Assembly (NCBI GenBank): GCA_028291055.1
Contig: JAQGIP010000094.1
Coordinates: 1 to 49,085 of the forward strand
Length of the DNA: 49,085 bases
Direction: 5' to 3'
Source of the DNA: Caulobacter sp.
GTDB taxonomy: Bacteria; Pseudomonadota; Alphaproteobacteria; Caulobacterales; Caulobacteraceae
Position numbers and translations under genes: made by a program
Shown here: positions 19,701-27,128 of the stretch, piece after piece
Numbering within the stretch: the first letter of the stretch is position 1
Layout of the letters: each line of letters begins with the position of its first letter
Notes under the pieces: generated by a model
Told to the model about the DNA's origin: nothing
Databases searched by the model: none
The model's input: the letters and a program-made list of their open reading frames with translations, nothing else

Positions 19701-20217
19701 CGAGGGAGGTGTAGGTGCTGTTGTAGGTATTGGCGCCGTTCAGCACGGTGACCGAACCGGCGTTCGACGAAGCCTGGATGCCGCCGTTGCCGGTGAAGGT
19801 CGAGCCGCCCTCGGTGATGTCCACCACCACGTCCTGCAGACCGGTGTTGATGTAGATGTTCGGGTTGGAGCCGTTGCTCGACACCGTGTTGACGCCCGTG
19901 AAGTTGACGTCGAGCTGGCCCGGGGTGGCCGTGAAGTTGGTGATCACCAGGCCGTAGTTGCCGCCGCTGGTGTTGTTGATGACGGCGTTATCGACGGTGA
20001 CCGTGTCGTTGTCGCCGGCATCGACGTTGACGCCGAAGGTGTCGCCTTGATCGTTGACCGTGCCGGTGTCGCTGGTGATCGTGCCGGCGGTCAGCGCCTG
20101 GCCCGGCGCGCCCAGGTCGGTGTCGGCATAGGCCGCGTGCGGCATGGCGGCGGCCAGGGCGATCAGGGACACGCCGGAAAGAGCCGACAGCGATCGGCGG
20201 ATGGAACGGATTTGCAC
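10798..20217 (-). CDS. Giant type V autotransporter adhesin with repetitive passenger
   Basis: 3,139 aa. I chose the GTG at 20217 because GGGGAG sits seven bases upstream and a signal peptide follows at once (MQIRSIRRSLSALSG... AAYA, cleavage near residue 31). The passenger (about 32-2850) is Gly/Ala/Thr/Val/Asn-rich, cysteine-free by eye and made of short beta-strand motifs (GxITVNxxGxV), as in parallel beta-helix adhesins. Residues about 562-2150 are five long repeats (listed separately). The last 290 residues form the autotransporter barrel (GPAVWVNATGAFAQRDHN onward) ending ...LGGRYRF. I infer a surface adhesin or biofilm protein; no protease triad is seen. Long open frames on the opposite strand are shadows. 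Confidence 0.93.
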   Translation of the reverse strand: MQIRSIRRSLSALSGVSLIALAAAMPHAAYADTDLGAPGQALTAGTITSDTGTVNDQGDTFGVNVDAGDNDTVTVDNAVINNTSGGNYGLVITNFTATPGQLDVNFTGVNTVSSNGSNPNIYINTGLQDVVVDITEGGSTFTGNGGIQASSNAGSVTVLNGANTYNSTYTSLGANSGGTGNVTVESQGGTMSGGHYGITAGSQGGNVAVGQSGGVTTAISGVSDAGIYATTNGTGTINVTTAAGGTIDGGTHGILAATSGTGAVNVIVGDTIGANTAPSFHGVDASSQGGAVAVTSMAQINGGTGGITAYTNGGTGSVSIDTGAVSGGAGGAADAAVYGGTGNVSVTLEGANTASGSYGLSARTNGTGSATITATDAGSSITATSNRAVDAESAGGAVNVNVAGTINGAIDGIYTRDSGAGSTVIAATGLIGGGRGVNALTTGTGSITVGTSGARLGDVTSTAGDGVYASGGGAISVFTNAVTTSGGGSVSQAANGTAQSSYYGSGFAVDAVSTGGTVVVNTAGAIQGGNAGAILAQGGGAGNTVTVVTGGAVTTTGGRGIEADGTGGLVSISAGGLVHGAYDAIYAVNTGTGGITVSDAAGATSTTGSGIRVRDYGGGTLNVGSAIDRVGNVSGGDLGIRAVGNGSINVYASGVSGVTNGLLVSGGQASAVNAQVVVDATGAVTSVYDGRTGVQAYNFGQIGNSAVTVQLTGAVTAHGIGVDAETMNGDVTVVTAAVTGGNNGDAWSKGVLVEGGGDSQISVTTNGAVLGGSGITVIGDGTLLRDTVTLAANSAVTSQNGAAVSVTGHNALVSTTTLGQVTAVGGAGIFSSGNGAVTVTASGVSASGGTVAAQDARGGSINLTAANGYGIAAISTGGPVTVAANGNVAGGAAGGIAAISTGTGTVDVTSGLITTSGGRGIEADSAGGQITVNSNGAVTGATGGIYTLNSGTGGITINTTAAVVGLTSTGVRANTTGAGAINLGSSGQRLANVTGGASGVVGQGGGNVTVYATNVTGATNAISALSNQPGANGVVLVNANGTLTGNSGYGVLALNTGVLAANTTTVITTGAINTAGGAGIDAESTGGDVTVTSSGVITSLGGNGTFWSGIYARGAGDSAVVINANAAVNGTYQGIDVGTTGTLARDVVTVNANSTVSSVHGAGISATGRNGVVTVNAVGAVTAAQGDGVFATGNGAVNVTTNAVSATGGVAPTLNGNGQVTGATALNGIGVAAVSTAGPVTVITNGAVSGGVGGGVLAQSGGTGTVTVTTGLVTSTGGRAIEADGAGGLVTINAGALITGAGDAIYASNTGGDIQINAASGATSATGSGIRGRVYGSGTLNVGSAGQRVGTVSGGDAGIRAISDGSLNVYAGTVTGATNGILTSGGQAGAINAQVLVDANGPVTSVNTGRTGVQAYNFGTIGNSAATVNLTGAVSANGIGVDVETMNGDITVTTAAVAGGANGDNYSKGILVDGSGDSQVSLTVNGAVTGGSGIEAATHGTLARDTITVTTNSTVTSSAGVGVSVSGQNALVTVNTVGAVNATGGAGVFATALGNGAINVTTHGVTTTGGAAAPATGGNPVFGVTAANGYGVAAISSGGNVNVNSIGLTAGGAAGGVLAQTTGTGTVTVTTGAVTAAGGKAIEADGQNGLVTVNATGPVSGAGGGIYAQATGTGGIAIKAGSVNGGAFNGIRATATAGGAINLGASGQRLGDVSSAITAITATGRGDINVYATTITGGTNGIAVQSLNPGANGVVLVDVSGAVNAGGLGIIARNNGVLSANTTTVNAGGAVTSTGGAAIDAEGAAGAVNVNAAAAVTSTGGAGVFASSGTGNITVATQGVTTTGGTAAAVVGAQPVTGVSAANGYGIAAVSNGGNVNVTASGAVSGGVGGGIVAQSTGAGTVTVNAGAVTTTGGRAIEADGLGGLVTVNATGPVTSSAGGIYTQNSGAGGITVNAGAVNGGAFNGIRATATGSGAINLGSSGQSLGDVTGGITAITATGRNDINVYASNVTGGTNGIVAQSIQPGANGAVVVNTTGTIVGTNGFGIVALNGGLLAANTVTVTTGGSVTANGASAIDAEADGGDVTVTSNGVLTANAGNGQYWDAIFAHGAGDSAVTVTTNAAVNGTYIGIDAASAGTAARDTVTVNANDAVSAGYPGVSAIQAVSSGLGGVAVNKGATGSLNAAGGIGITAAATSATGTSNVSVTNAAQIGGAGVNQTVTGIAASVAAGNAGSITIASNTGAIYATGTGILAVNSGSGSVDIGATSGGISSAINTTGVGISASTVSGNIAITTAAGGTISPGAAIGISAHSTSGAITINQAGDIGLTGAGNTVGEGIHALIDGGTGALTVHSTGHIYVTAGSGPENAGIYAVNLGTGAVVVTSTGVIDPGAYGAFIQGAGPVSYTASGGAVEGDTGVFIESTGAGAVTLTSTGGTPITGFNGAGVVAQGAGGAVSATLTGPVTGTTNGIIATSTGAGSTSLVTNGAVSGGTGAGIAITSGTGGLALTVNGNVTSTGAAAIDATSAAGGVITIASGSHLTGLVSAANTGVININSASGSSTTLNVSSGATIAAAAGSAFNVAVEAHGGSVTVNNSGTITGQVDFSHLTGANSGALNNAPGTVFITGGTSLFNVGDDNFVNAGQIDTAGALTTFDFLGGVNHVSNSGTIRVGFNPVAASSFRLVGVSQFANSGTLQMHNGVVGDSIVATGAAFTGSGASRLDIDTNLGGPGALSDTLTVASSAGTTKLLVHDTGGAFGAYNPTGIVVVNGTTHDGDFTFDPASGFYNASLFGGALDKPGMFFYDLAVNNAGAAVIISAPKREAQQLTTLGSSAQGLWYATAPTGESFSGRRDVFFGGETGGQGPAVWVNATGAFAQRDHNQHYIDFNQSYDYDTSYRQDIGAVTFGADGGWRGDQEASGSWQFGLSASYVTSNTKFDSSSTRAKLEGVALSAHASYVNGDIFVDAAYSGDFLKGKVTAPNLAGLAGKPDVTSNGGLVQVGIRKPFVGGSVIEPTLSLTYVRSSIDDLAAGGETLHFDDATSIRAGMGVRISGQFSGGDNWRMGYTFSAKAVDELRGDNTVLFSGQGANLTLTDHFDGGFGEVGAGLTFQGKGGWSGFANGAWMFNDEYSSPSISLGGRYRF
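13760..18534 (-). repeat. A-B-A-B-B array of about 1,080-bp repeats inside the autotransporter
   Basis: Using the recurring GRxIEADG motif as ruler, units begin at 18534, 17454, 16374, 15291 and 14466, giving spacings of 1080, 1080, 1083 and 825 bases. Units 1 and 3 share the A-type markers TGVQAYNFG and SKG(V/I)LV. Units 2, 4 and 5 share the B-type markers PGANG and AANTTTV or close variants. Unit 4 lacks about 85 codons that contain the GAGDSAV segment of units 2 and 5. A shorter related unit (516 bases) precedes unit 1. All spacings are multiples of three, so the frame is kept. Confidence 0.88.
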
Positions 20218-20572
20218 TTGGTAGCTCCCCGAGGATGCATGCGCGGGCCCTGTCCGGGAGCCGCGTAGGATTATGATTTTTGAGTGATCAGGTCGTCGTT
20301 CGCAGAACGCCATTCCGCGAACGGTGATAAGATTTCTTTGATGCCGGATAAGAAAGCGGGCCCGGGCCATTCAGGCGGCGGCCGCAACGCGAGGGTCTCA
20401 ACTGTGGACGGAACGGGTTAAACTGCACGTTTTTCCGAAGCCAACTGACACGTTACTTACATGACGCCTCCCCTGCCCCGTAGGTAGAGTCGGAGAGGTC
20501 GACAACCCATATTGGGCGTCAGGGATTAATTCTTTGGGTATCAAGGCGGCCGTGGTTGGCCGCGACGCCTTG
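20218..20572 (-). promoter_or_regulatory. Upstream region of the autotransporter (no gene seen)
   Basis: These 355 bases hold no convincing coding region. On the minus strand a CATAAT hexamer at 20270-20275 lies about 52 bases before the GTG start, in a locally AT-rich stretch, and is a plausible -10 element; no good -35 is seen. The GGGGAG ribosome-binding site is at 20225-20230. Near 20543-20572 a GC-rich imperfect hairpin lies just after the kinase remnant and could end the glyQ-ppdK transcript. Confidence 0.35.
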
Positions 20573-20757
20573 TCAGGTAAGGGCTTGCGCGATCAGGCGC
20601 GCCGCGTCCGCCGGCTCATGCTGGCTGGTGTCGATCGACAGGCGGGTGGCCGGCATATGGTCCACGGTCCAGGTTCCCGCCTCAGCGAGGCGCCTGAATA
20701 CATCGGCGCTGGTCAGCTTGCCGCAGGCCGGCGGCCATAGAGAAAGACCAGCTTCAC
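20573..20757 (-). pseudogene. Frameshifted, internally deleted P-loop kinase remnant
   Basis: A GTG at 20757 begins VKLVFLYG, the start of a small P-loop NTPase. The frame then breaks. Adding one C in the C-run at about 20733-20735 restores GPPACGKLT, a full Walker A motif. That frame continues SADVFRRLAEAGTW and ends in SIDTSQHEPADAARLIAQAL before a TGA at 20573. Related small ATPases are about 170-180 residues; this has about 61, joining the P-loop directly to the C-terminal helix, so the middle is deleted as well. It lies 17 bases after the ppdK stop on the same strand. The exact base lost in the run cannot be fixed. Confidence 0.7.
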
Positions 20758-20774
20758 GACGCCCCGTCCCAGAT

Positions 20775-23456
20775 CTATTTCGTCAGCGCCGCCTGGGCCG
20801 CCGCCAGTCGCGCGATCGGCACGCGGAAGGGCGAGCAGCTCACATAGTCCAGGCCGATGGTCTCGCAGAAGGCGATGGAGGCCGGATCGCCGCCATGCTC
20901 GCCGCAGATGCCCAGCTTGACGTCGGGCCGCACGGCGCGGCCGCGCTCGGCGGCGATCTTGATCAGGTCGCCCACGCCTTCCTGGTCCAGGCTGACGAAG
21001 GGGTCCTTCTCGAAGATTCCCTTTTCGATATAGGCGTTCAGGAAGCGCCCCGAGTCGTCGCGGCTGATGCCGAAGGTGGTCTGGGTCAGGTCGTTGGTGC
21101 CGAAGGAGAAGAACTCGGCCGTCGCGGCCAGGTCGCCGGCCCGCAGCGCCGCGCGCGGCAGCTCGACCATGGTGCCGACGCTATATTTGATCTCCACGCC
21201 CTGCTCGGCAATCACAGCCTTGGCGGTGCGGTCGGTGAGTTCGCGCAGATATTTCATCTCCTCGCCCTTGGCGACCAGCGGATGCATGATCTCCGGCGCG
21301 GGCGCGGGGTTGCCGCTCTTCTGCACCTCGCAGGCGGCTTCCACGATGGCGCGCACCTGCATCTCGTAGATCTCGGGATAGGAGACGCCCAGGCGGCAGC
21401 CGCGGTGGCCCAGCATCGGGTTGGTCTCGTGCAGTTCCTTGGCCCGGCGCATCAGCTTGGCGGCGTCCAGGCCGGTGGCCAGCGCCACGGCCTCGAGATC
21501 CTCTTCCGTGTGCGGCAGGAATTCGTGCAGCGGCGGGTCGAGCAGCCGGATGGTGACCGGCAGGCCCTCCATGATGTTGAACAGCTCGACGAAGTCGTTG
21601 CGCTGCATGGGCAGTATCTTGGCCAGCGCCGTGCGGCGGCCGGCCTCGTCGTCGGCCAGGATCATCTCGCGCACGGCGGCGATGCGGTCCTCGTCGAAGA
21701 ACATATGCTCGGTGCGGCAAAGGCCGATGCCCTCGGCCCCGAACTGCCGCGCGGTGCGCGCATCCAGCGGCGTCTCGGCGTTGGCGCGCACCTTCAGGCG
21801 CCGCACCTGGTCGGCCCAGCCCATCAGGATAGCGAAGTCGCCGGTCAGCTCCGGCTCGATCATGGTCACCGAGCCCGACAGCACCTCGCCGCGCGACCCG
21901 TCGATGGTGATCACCTCACCCGCCCGGAACTCACGGCCGCGCGCCCGGAACAGGCCCTCGCGCGGATAGATGGCGATCTCGCCGGCGCCGGAGACGCAAG
22001 GCCGGCCCATGCCGCGCGCCACTACGGCGGCGTGGCTGGTCATGCCGCCCCGCGCGGTGATGATGCCGCGCGCCGCATGCATGCCGTGGATGTCTTCCGG
22101 GCTGGTCTCGTCGCGCACCAGGATCACGGCCTCGCCCGCATTGCCCAGGCGTTCGGCCTCATCGGCGTCGAACACGATCTTGCCGGTGGCGGCGCCCGGG
22201 CTGGCCGGCAGGCCGCTGGCCACCACGTTGCGTTCGGCGGTCGGGTCGATGGTCGGGTGCAGCAGCTGGTCGAGGGAGGCGGGCTCGACGCGCAGGATGG
22301 CCTCGTCGCGGCTGATCACGCCCTCGCCGGCCAGGTCCACGGCGATCTTCAGCGCGGCCTTGGCCGTGCGTTTGCCGTTGCGCGTCTGCAGCATGTAGAG
22401 CCGGCCCTGTTCGACCGTGAACTCGATGTCCTGCATGTCGCGGTAGTGGCGCTCCAGCTTCTCGACCACCGCCTTGAACTCGGCGAACACAACCGGCATC
22501 GCGGCTTCCATGGAGGGGCTGGTATCGCCCATCTCCTCGCGCGCGGCCTCGGTCAGCGACTGCGGCGTGCGGATGCCGGCGACGACGTCCTCGCCCTGGG
22601 CGTTGATCAGGAACTCGCCGTAGAGGCGCGCCTCGCCCGTGGACGGGTTGCGGGTGAAGGCCACGCCGGTGGCCGAGGTCTCGCCCATGTTGCCGAACAC
22701 CATCGACTGGATGTTGACGGCGGTGCCCCAGCTCTCGGGAATGTCGTGCATGCGGCGATAGAATTTCGCCCGGTCGTTCATCCAGCTGGCGAAGACGGCG
22801 CCCATCGCGCCCCACAGCTGCTCATGGGCGTCCTGCGGGAAGGGCCGGCCGAGCTCGTCCTGCACCGCCTTCTTGTAGTCGGCCACCACTGCATCCCAGT
22901 CGTCGGCGCTGAGCGCCGTGTCGATGGTGACGCCCAGGCGGTCCTTATGGTCGTCGAGGATCTCCTCGAACATGTGGTGCTCAAGGCCCAGCACGACATT
23001 GGAATACATCTGGATGAAGCGGCGATAGCTGTCGAAGGCGAAGCGCTTGTCGCCCGACAGCGCGGCCAGGCCGGCCACCGTCTCGTCGTTGAGGCCCAGG
23101 TTCAGGACCGTGTCCATCATGCCGGGCATGGAGGCGCGCGCGCCCGAGCGCACCGACACCAGCAGCGGGTTCTTCGCATCGCCGAAGGTCTTGCCGGTGA
23201 TCTTCTCCACCGTGGCCAGGCCGGTCTCGACCTGTCCCTTCAGGGCTTCGGGATAGGACTTGCCGTTGGCGTAGTAGTGGACGCAGGCCTCGGTGGTGAC
23301 CGTGAACCCCGGCGGCACCGGCAGGCCCAGCGAGCTCATCTCGGCCAAGTTGGCGCCCTTGCCGCCCAGCAGGTTCTTCATGGACGCGTCGCCGTCGGCC
23401 CCGCCGCCGCCGAAGCTGTAGACCCAGCGCGTCTTGGTAAGCGTATCGGCCGGCAT
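20775..23456 (-). CDS. ppdK: Pyruvate, phosphate dikinase
   Basis: 893 aa, the usual length. It interconverts pyruvate, ATP and phosphate with phosphoenolpyruvate, AMP and diphosphate. The N-terminal ATP-grasp part starts WVYSFGGGGADGD and contains LLGGKGANLAEMSSLGLPVPPGF. The swivelling phosphohistidine domain has GGMTSHAAVVARGMG with His475. The C-terminal PEP-binding barrel includes RTEHMFF and GICGEHGGDP. It starts five bases after the glyS stop, so it belongs to the glyQ operon. Here it likely feeds PEP for gluconeogenesis. Confidence 0.97.
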   Translation of the reverse strand: MPADTLTKTRWVYSFGGGGADGDASMKNLLGGKGANLAEMSSLGLPVPPGFTVTTEACVHYYANGKSYPEALKGQVETGLATVEKITGKTFGDAKNPLLVSVRSGARASMPGMMDTVLNLGLNDETVAGLAALSGDKRFAFDSYRRFIQMYSNVVLGLEHHMFEEILDDHKDRLGVTIDTALSADDWDAVVADYKKAVQDELGRPFPQDAHEQLWGAMGAVFASWMNDRAKFYRRMHDIPESWGTAVNIQSMVFGNMGETSATGVAFTRNPSTGEARLYGEFLINAQGEDVVAGIRTPQSLTEAAREEMGDTSPSMEAAMPVVFAEFKAVVEKLERHYRDMQDIEFTVEQGRLYMLQTRNGKRTAKAALKIAVDLAGEGVISRDEAILRVEPASLDQLLHPTIDPTAERNVVASGLPASPGAATGKIVFDADEAERLGNAGEAVILVRDETSPEDIHGMHAARGIITARGGMTSHAAVVARGMGRPCVSGAGEIAIYPREGLFRARGREFRAGEVITIDGSRGEVLSGSVTMIEPELTGDFAILMGWADQVRRLKVRANAETPLDARTARQFGAEGIGLCRTEHMFFDEDRIAAVREMILADDEAGRRTALAKILPMQRNDFVELFNIMEGLPVTIRLLDPPLHEFLPHTEEDLEAVALATGLDAAKLMRRAKELHETNPMLGHRGCRLGVSYPEIYEMQVRAIVEAACEVQKSGNPAPAPEIMHPLVAKGEEMKYLRELTDRTAKAVIAEQGVEIKYSVGTMVELPRAALRAGDLAATAEFFSFGTNDLTQTTFGISRDDSGRFLNAYIEKGIFEKDPFVSLDQEGVGDLIKIAAERGRAVRPDVKLGICGEHGGDPASIAFCETIGLDYVSCSPFRVPIARLAAAQAALTK

Positions 23457-23461
23457 GACTG

Positions 23462-25642
23462 CTATCCCGCGATCAACGAAAAGTCCGCGACTCTGCCCAT
23501 GGCCGTGCGGACCTGGGACAGGAGCCTTAGTCTATTATCCCGCACTGCAACATCGGTGTCATTCACGAGAACGCCAACGAAGAAGGCGTCCACCGGGTTG
23601 CGTAGCGCCGCCAGCGCCGTCATGGCGCCGGCGAAGTCCTCGGCGGCCAGGGTGCGGTCCAGTTTTGGTTGCAGCGCGACCAGGGCGTCGAACAGCGCAT
23701 GCTCCTCGGCTGGAGCGCCCGGCATGTTGGCTGGAACGCCCGAGGGCAGCGGCCCCTTCTTCTCCTCGGCCTTGAGGATGTTGGAGGCGCGCTTGTAGCC
23801 GGCCAGCAGATTGGCCCCGTCCTCGGTCTTCAGGAAGGCGTCCAGCGCCTCCACCCGATCGACGATCCGAACCAGATCGTCGTCTCCGAGCGCGAAGACG
23901 GCATCCACCAGGTCGTGGCGCTTGCCCTGGTCCTTCAGCACCACCTTCAGCCGGTCGGCAAAGAAGGCCGTCAGTTCGGCGCTGCAGGCGGCCAGGATGG
24001 CGTTGACCGAGTCCACCGACGCCCCGAAGGTCTGGGCGAACTGCGGCGGCAGGGCGAAGTTGTCGGTCACGCCCACAGTGGCGTAGGCCCGGCGGAAGTC
24101 GTCGACGGCGGAGTCCGCCTTGCGGCTTTCCACGTCGCCCCAGACCAGGAACCGGGCCCGGGCGACAAGCGGAACGAGCGGCAGGCGCAGCCGGTGCTCC
24201 AGCAGGATGCGGATCACGCCCAGCGCCGCGCGGCGCAGGGCATAGGGGTCGCGCGAGCCGGTCGGCTTTTCGTCGATGGAGAAGAAGCCCACCAAGGTGT
24301 CCAGCTTGTCGGCCAGGGCCACGGCGATCGAAACCGGCGCGGCGGGCACGGCGTCGCCCGGCCCCTGCGGGCGATAGTGGTCGCGGATGGCGTCGGCGAC
24401 ATCGCCGTCCATGCCGGCGGCGCGGGCGTAGTAGCCGCCCATCAGCCCCTGCAGTTCCGGGAATTCCCCGACCATGCCGCTGGTCAGGTCGGCCTTGGCC
24501 AGGCGCGCGGCCTCCACGGCCTTGGCGGCGTCGGCGCCGACCAGGGGCGCGATCTCGGCGGCCAGGGCGACGATGCGCTGCACCCGCTCGGCCATCGTCC
24601 CCAGCTTGGCGTGGAAGGTCACGCCGTCCAGCTTCTTGAGCCAGGCTTCGAAGCCGACCTGCTTGTCGTTGTCCCAGAAGAACCGCGCGTCGCTTAGGCG
24701 GGCCGACAGCACCTTGGCGTTGCCCTGGGCGATGGTCGCGCCGCCGTCGCTGGCTTCCACATTGGCCACGGTGACGAAGTGGGGCGCCAGGCCGCCGGTC
24801 TTCGGGTCACGTACCGCGAAATACTTCTGGTGGGTGCGCATCGAGGTGCGGATCACCTCCGGCGGCAGGTCCAGGAAGGCCGGGTCCATGTCGCCCAGCA
24901 CCGGCGTCGGCCACTCGGCCAGCCCCGTCACCTCGGCCAGCAGCCCCTCGTCCTCGACGATCTCCAGCCCGCGCGCGAAGGCCAGCGTCTGGGCCGCCTG
25001 CTGGATACGCTCGCGGCGTTCGGCCGAGTCCAGCACCACATAGTGCTTGGCCAGTCCGTCACGATAGCTGTCGAAGTCCTTCACCTTGAACGGCTGGCCC
25101 GAACCCATGAACCGATGGCCCTGGGTGGTGTCGCCGCTCTCGATGCCGTCGATGGCGAAAGGCACGATCTCCCCGTCGAAGACGCACAGGATGCGCTTGA
25201 TCGGCCGCACCCAGCGCAGCTTGCCGTAGCCCCAGGTCATCGACTTGGGCCAGGGGAAGGACCGCACAACGGAATCCACCATCTCGGCGATGATCTCCGA
25301 CGTTGGCCGGCCCTTCCGTTCGATCACGGCGTAGAGGACGCCGTCGCGCTCGGTCAGCTGGTCGCGCGTCAGGCCGGTCGAGCGCAGGAAGCCTTCCAGC
25401 GCCTGCTCCGGCGCATTGGCGCGCGGCCCCTTGCGTTCTTCCTTGCGGTCGCCCTGCGCCGCCGGCAGCCCCTCGGCCACCAGGGTCAGCCGGCGCGCGC
25501 CGCCGAACGCGGTAAGCGCCTCGGGCAGCAGCCCGGCCTCGGCCAGCTTCTCGCGGGCCATCCGTTCCAGGTCGCGCGCGGCCTGAGCCTGCATGCGCGC
25601 GGGTATCTCTTCGGAGAAGATCTCAAGCAGCAACTGAGGCAT
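23462..25642 (-). CDS. glyS: Glycyl-tRNA synthetase beta subunit
   Basis: 726 aa. It starts MPQLLLEIFSEEIPARMQ, the classic beginning of bacterial GlyS, and ends with an anticodon-binding-like helical domain. With GlyQ it forms the alpha2-beta2 class II synthetase that charges tRNA-Gly. It also carries HD-domain-like and B3/B4-like regions typical of the subunit. It is separated from glyQ by a DUF2314 gene, with three bases between that gene's stop and the glyS ATG. Confidence 0.97.
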   Translation of the reverse strand: MPQLLLEIFSEEIPARMQAQAARDLERMAREKLAEAGLLPEALTAFGGARRLTLVAEGLPAAQGDRKEERKGPRANAPEQALEGFLRSTGLTRDQLTERDGVLYAVIERKGRPTSEIIAEMVDSVVRSFPWPKSMTWGYGKLRWVRPIKRILCVFDGEIVPFAIDGIESGDTTQGHRFMGSGQPFKVKDFDSYRDGLAKHYVVLDSAERRERIQQAAQTLAFARGLEIVEDEGLLAEVTGLAEWPTPVLGDMDPAFLDLPPEVIRTSMRTHQKYFAVRDPKTGGLAPHFVTVANVEASDGGATIAQGNAKVLSARLSDARFFWDNDKQVGFEAWLKKLDGVTFHAKLGTMAERVQRIVALAAEIAPLVGADAAKAVEAARLAKADLTSGMVGEFPELQGLMGGYYARAAGMDGDVADAIRDHYRPQGPGDAVPAAPVSIAVALADKLDTLVGFFSIDEKPTGSRDPYALRRAALGVIRILLEHRLRLPLVPLVARARFLVWGDVESRKADSAVDDFRRAYATVGVTDNFALPPQFAQTFGASVDSVNAILAACSAELTAFFADRLKVVLKDQGKRHDLVDAVFALGDDDLVRIVDRVEALDAFLKTEDGANLLAGYKRASNILKAEEKKGPLPSGVPANMPGAPAEEHALFDALVALQPKLDRTLAAEDFAGAMTALAALRNPVDAFFVGVLVNDTDVAVRDNRLRLLSQVRTAMGRVADFSLIAG

Positions 25643-25645
25643 GGG

Positions 25646-26209
25646 TCAGGGTCGGCCGGAGTCCATGGGCGTGGGCGACAGCACGGCGTTCATCTGTTCG
25701 GCCACATCGGGGGGCGAGTATTTGAGCATCACGCGGGTGGTGAAGTTGCCCCAGAGTTTATCGTCCTTGACGTACATCCAGTCGGCGATGGTGTCGGTGC
25801 TCACCGTGATCACCTGATTATAGGCCATGCCGTGCAGGTGGTCGGGCGGATTGTCGATGCGCCCGGTGACGGTGGTGGGGGTGTGCCCCTTCACCTCGAT
25901 CCAGATGTATTCCAGGCCGCCGCTATCGGACGGCAGGGCGACATTGACCTGATAGTTGCCGGTCCCGGCGGGCGGGGCGTCGTACATCCGCCAGAACACC
26001 GGCAGGGTGCGGCGCGCCTCGGCGATCGCGGCCGTCATCGCCTTGTCTTCGGTGGGCACCATGACGGCGGGCGCCTGGCCGGAGCCGTCGGCCACCCCCT
26101 GCCCCGTTGCCTGGGCGCCCTTGCCGTTGGCCTGGGCCATGGCGCCCGGCCCGGTTGCGATCAGGGCCAGCGCCGTCAGCGCCATCAGGACGGGTCTGGT
26201 CACCCTCAT
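25646..26209 (-). CDS. DUF2314-domain secreted protein between glyQ and glyS
   Basis: 187 aa. The ATG at 26209 overlaps the glyQ stop (ATGA), indicating coupling. A signal peptide ([25 protein letters not shown]) is followed by a low-complexity Gly/Gln linker. A DUF2314-like domain then covers residues about 65-170: [22 protein letters not shown], then [16 protein letters not shown] and ISDWMYV-like [20 protein letters not shown]. The domain's function is unknown. A periplasmic protein inside a tRNA-synthetase operon has no obvious functional link to translation. Confidence 0.8.
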   Translation of the reverse strand: MRVTRPVLMALTALALIATGPGAMAQANGKGAQATGQGVADGSGQAPAVMVPTEDKAMTAAIAEARRTLPVFWRMYDAPPAGTGNYQVNVALPSDSGGLEYIWIEVKGHTPTTVTGRIDNPPDHLHGMAYNQVITVSTDTIADWMYVKDDKLWGNFTTRVMLKYSPPDVAEQMNAVLSPTPMDSGRP

Positions 26210-27111
26210 GCCGCGTCCTCCTGCTGAGCGACCCAGGCCTGGGCGCACATCTTACAAAGATCGCGGATGCGGCCGATGTAGCTCTGGCGCTCGGCCACGG
26301 CGATGGCGCCGGTTGCGTCCATCAGGTTGAACAGGTGGCTGGCCTTCAGCACATGGTCATAGGCCGGCAGCACCAGGGCCTGGCCCTGCGGCCCCTTCAT
26401 GGCCAGGAAGCGCGGAACCTGGCGCTCCATGTCCTCGAACTGGCGCTTCAGCAACTCCACGTCCGGCGCGTTGAAATTGGCCGCCGAAAACTGGCGCTCA
26501 TTCTCCAGGAAGACGTCGCCATAGGTCTGCGGCGCCGGGCCGTCCGGGTCGTTGAAGGCCAGCTTGGTGAAGTGGTCCACGCCCTGGATATACATGGCCA
26601 GCCGTTCCAGCCCGTAGGTCAGCTCGCCGGCCACCGGGAAGACGTCGAGCCCCCCCACCTGCTGGAAGTAGGTGTATTGCGTCACTTCCATCCCATCACA
26701 CCAGACCTCCCAGCCCAGGCCCCAGGCGCCCACGGTGGGGTTTTCCCAGTCGTCCTCGACGAAGCGGATGTCGTGCAGGCGCGTGTCGATGCCGATCGCC
26801 TCCAGGCTGCCCAGATAGAGCTCCTGCAGGTTGTCGGGGTTGGGCTTCAGGATGACCTGATACTGATAGTAGTGCTGCAGCCGGTTGGGGTTCTCGCCAT
26901 AGCGCCCGTCGCCGGGCCGCCGCGAGGGCTGCACATAGGCCGCGCGCCAGGGCTTGGGGCCCAGCGCGCGCAACACGGTGGCGGGATGCAGCGTACCGGC
27001 GCCCACCTCGACGTCGTGAGGTTGCAGGATCACACAGCCCTGCTGGCTCCAATAATCATGGAGTCGCAGGATCAGTCCTTGAAAGGACAGGGGTTTTTGG
27101 TCCTTGGGCAT
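26206..27111 (-). CDS. glyQ: Glycyl-tRNA synthetase alpha subunit
   Basis: 301 aa. I chose the ATG at 27111 since [21 protein letters not shown] aligns with known GlyQ starts; an in-frame start at 27171 would run through a terminator hairpin. The class II catalytic core is intact ([62 protein letters not shown]). It forms the catalytic half of glycyl-tRNA synthetase with GlyS. It is first in the operon glyQ - DUF2314 - glyS - ppdK. Confidence 0.97.
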   Translation of the reverse strand: MPKDQKPLSFQGLILRLHDYWSQQGCVILQPHDVEVGAGTLHPATVLRALGPKPWRAAYVQPSRRPGDGRYGENPNRLQHYYQYQVILKPNPDNLQELYLGSLEAIGIDTRLHDIRFVEDDWENPTVGAWGLGWEVWCDGMEVTQYTYFQQVGGLDVFPVAGELTYGLERLAMYIQGVDHFTKLAFNDPDGPAPQTYGDVFLENERQFSAANFNAPDVELLKRQFEDMERQVPRFLAMKGPQGQALVLPAYDHVLKASHLFNLMDATGAIAVAERQSYIGRIRDLCKMCAQAWVAQQEDAA

Positions 27112-27128
27112 CCGGATTTCGCAGTCGC

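Noticed and set aside
10798..20217. Filamentous-haemagglutinin-type two-partner secretion exoprotein
   Set aside because: The C-terminus is a complete beta-barrel ending in Phe and no TpsB transporter gene is adjacent, so a classical autotransporter fits better.
14158..20268. An open plus-strand frame of 2,036 codons (and another of 814 codons at 11578-14022) opposite the autotransporter
   Set aside because: These are mirror images of repeated Ala/Gly/Thr/Val codons in GC-rich DNA. The translations are Arg/Asp/Ala/Gly-rich with no fold, and the minus strand has a signal peptide, barrel, ribosome-binding site and terminators.
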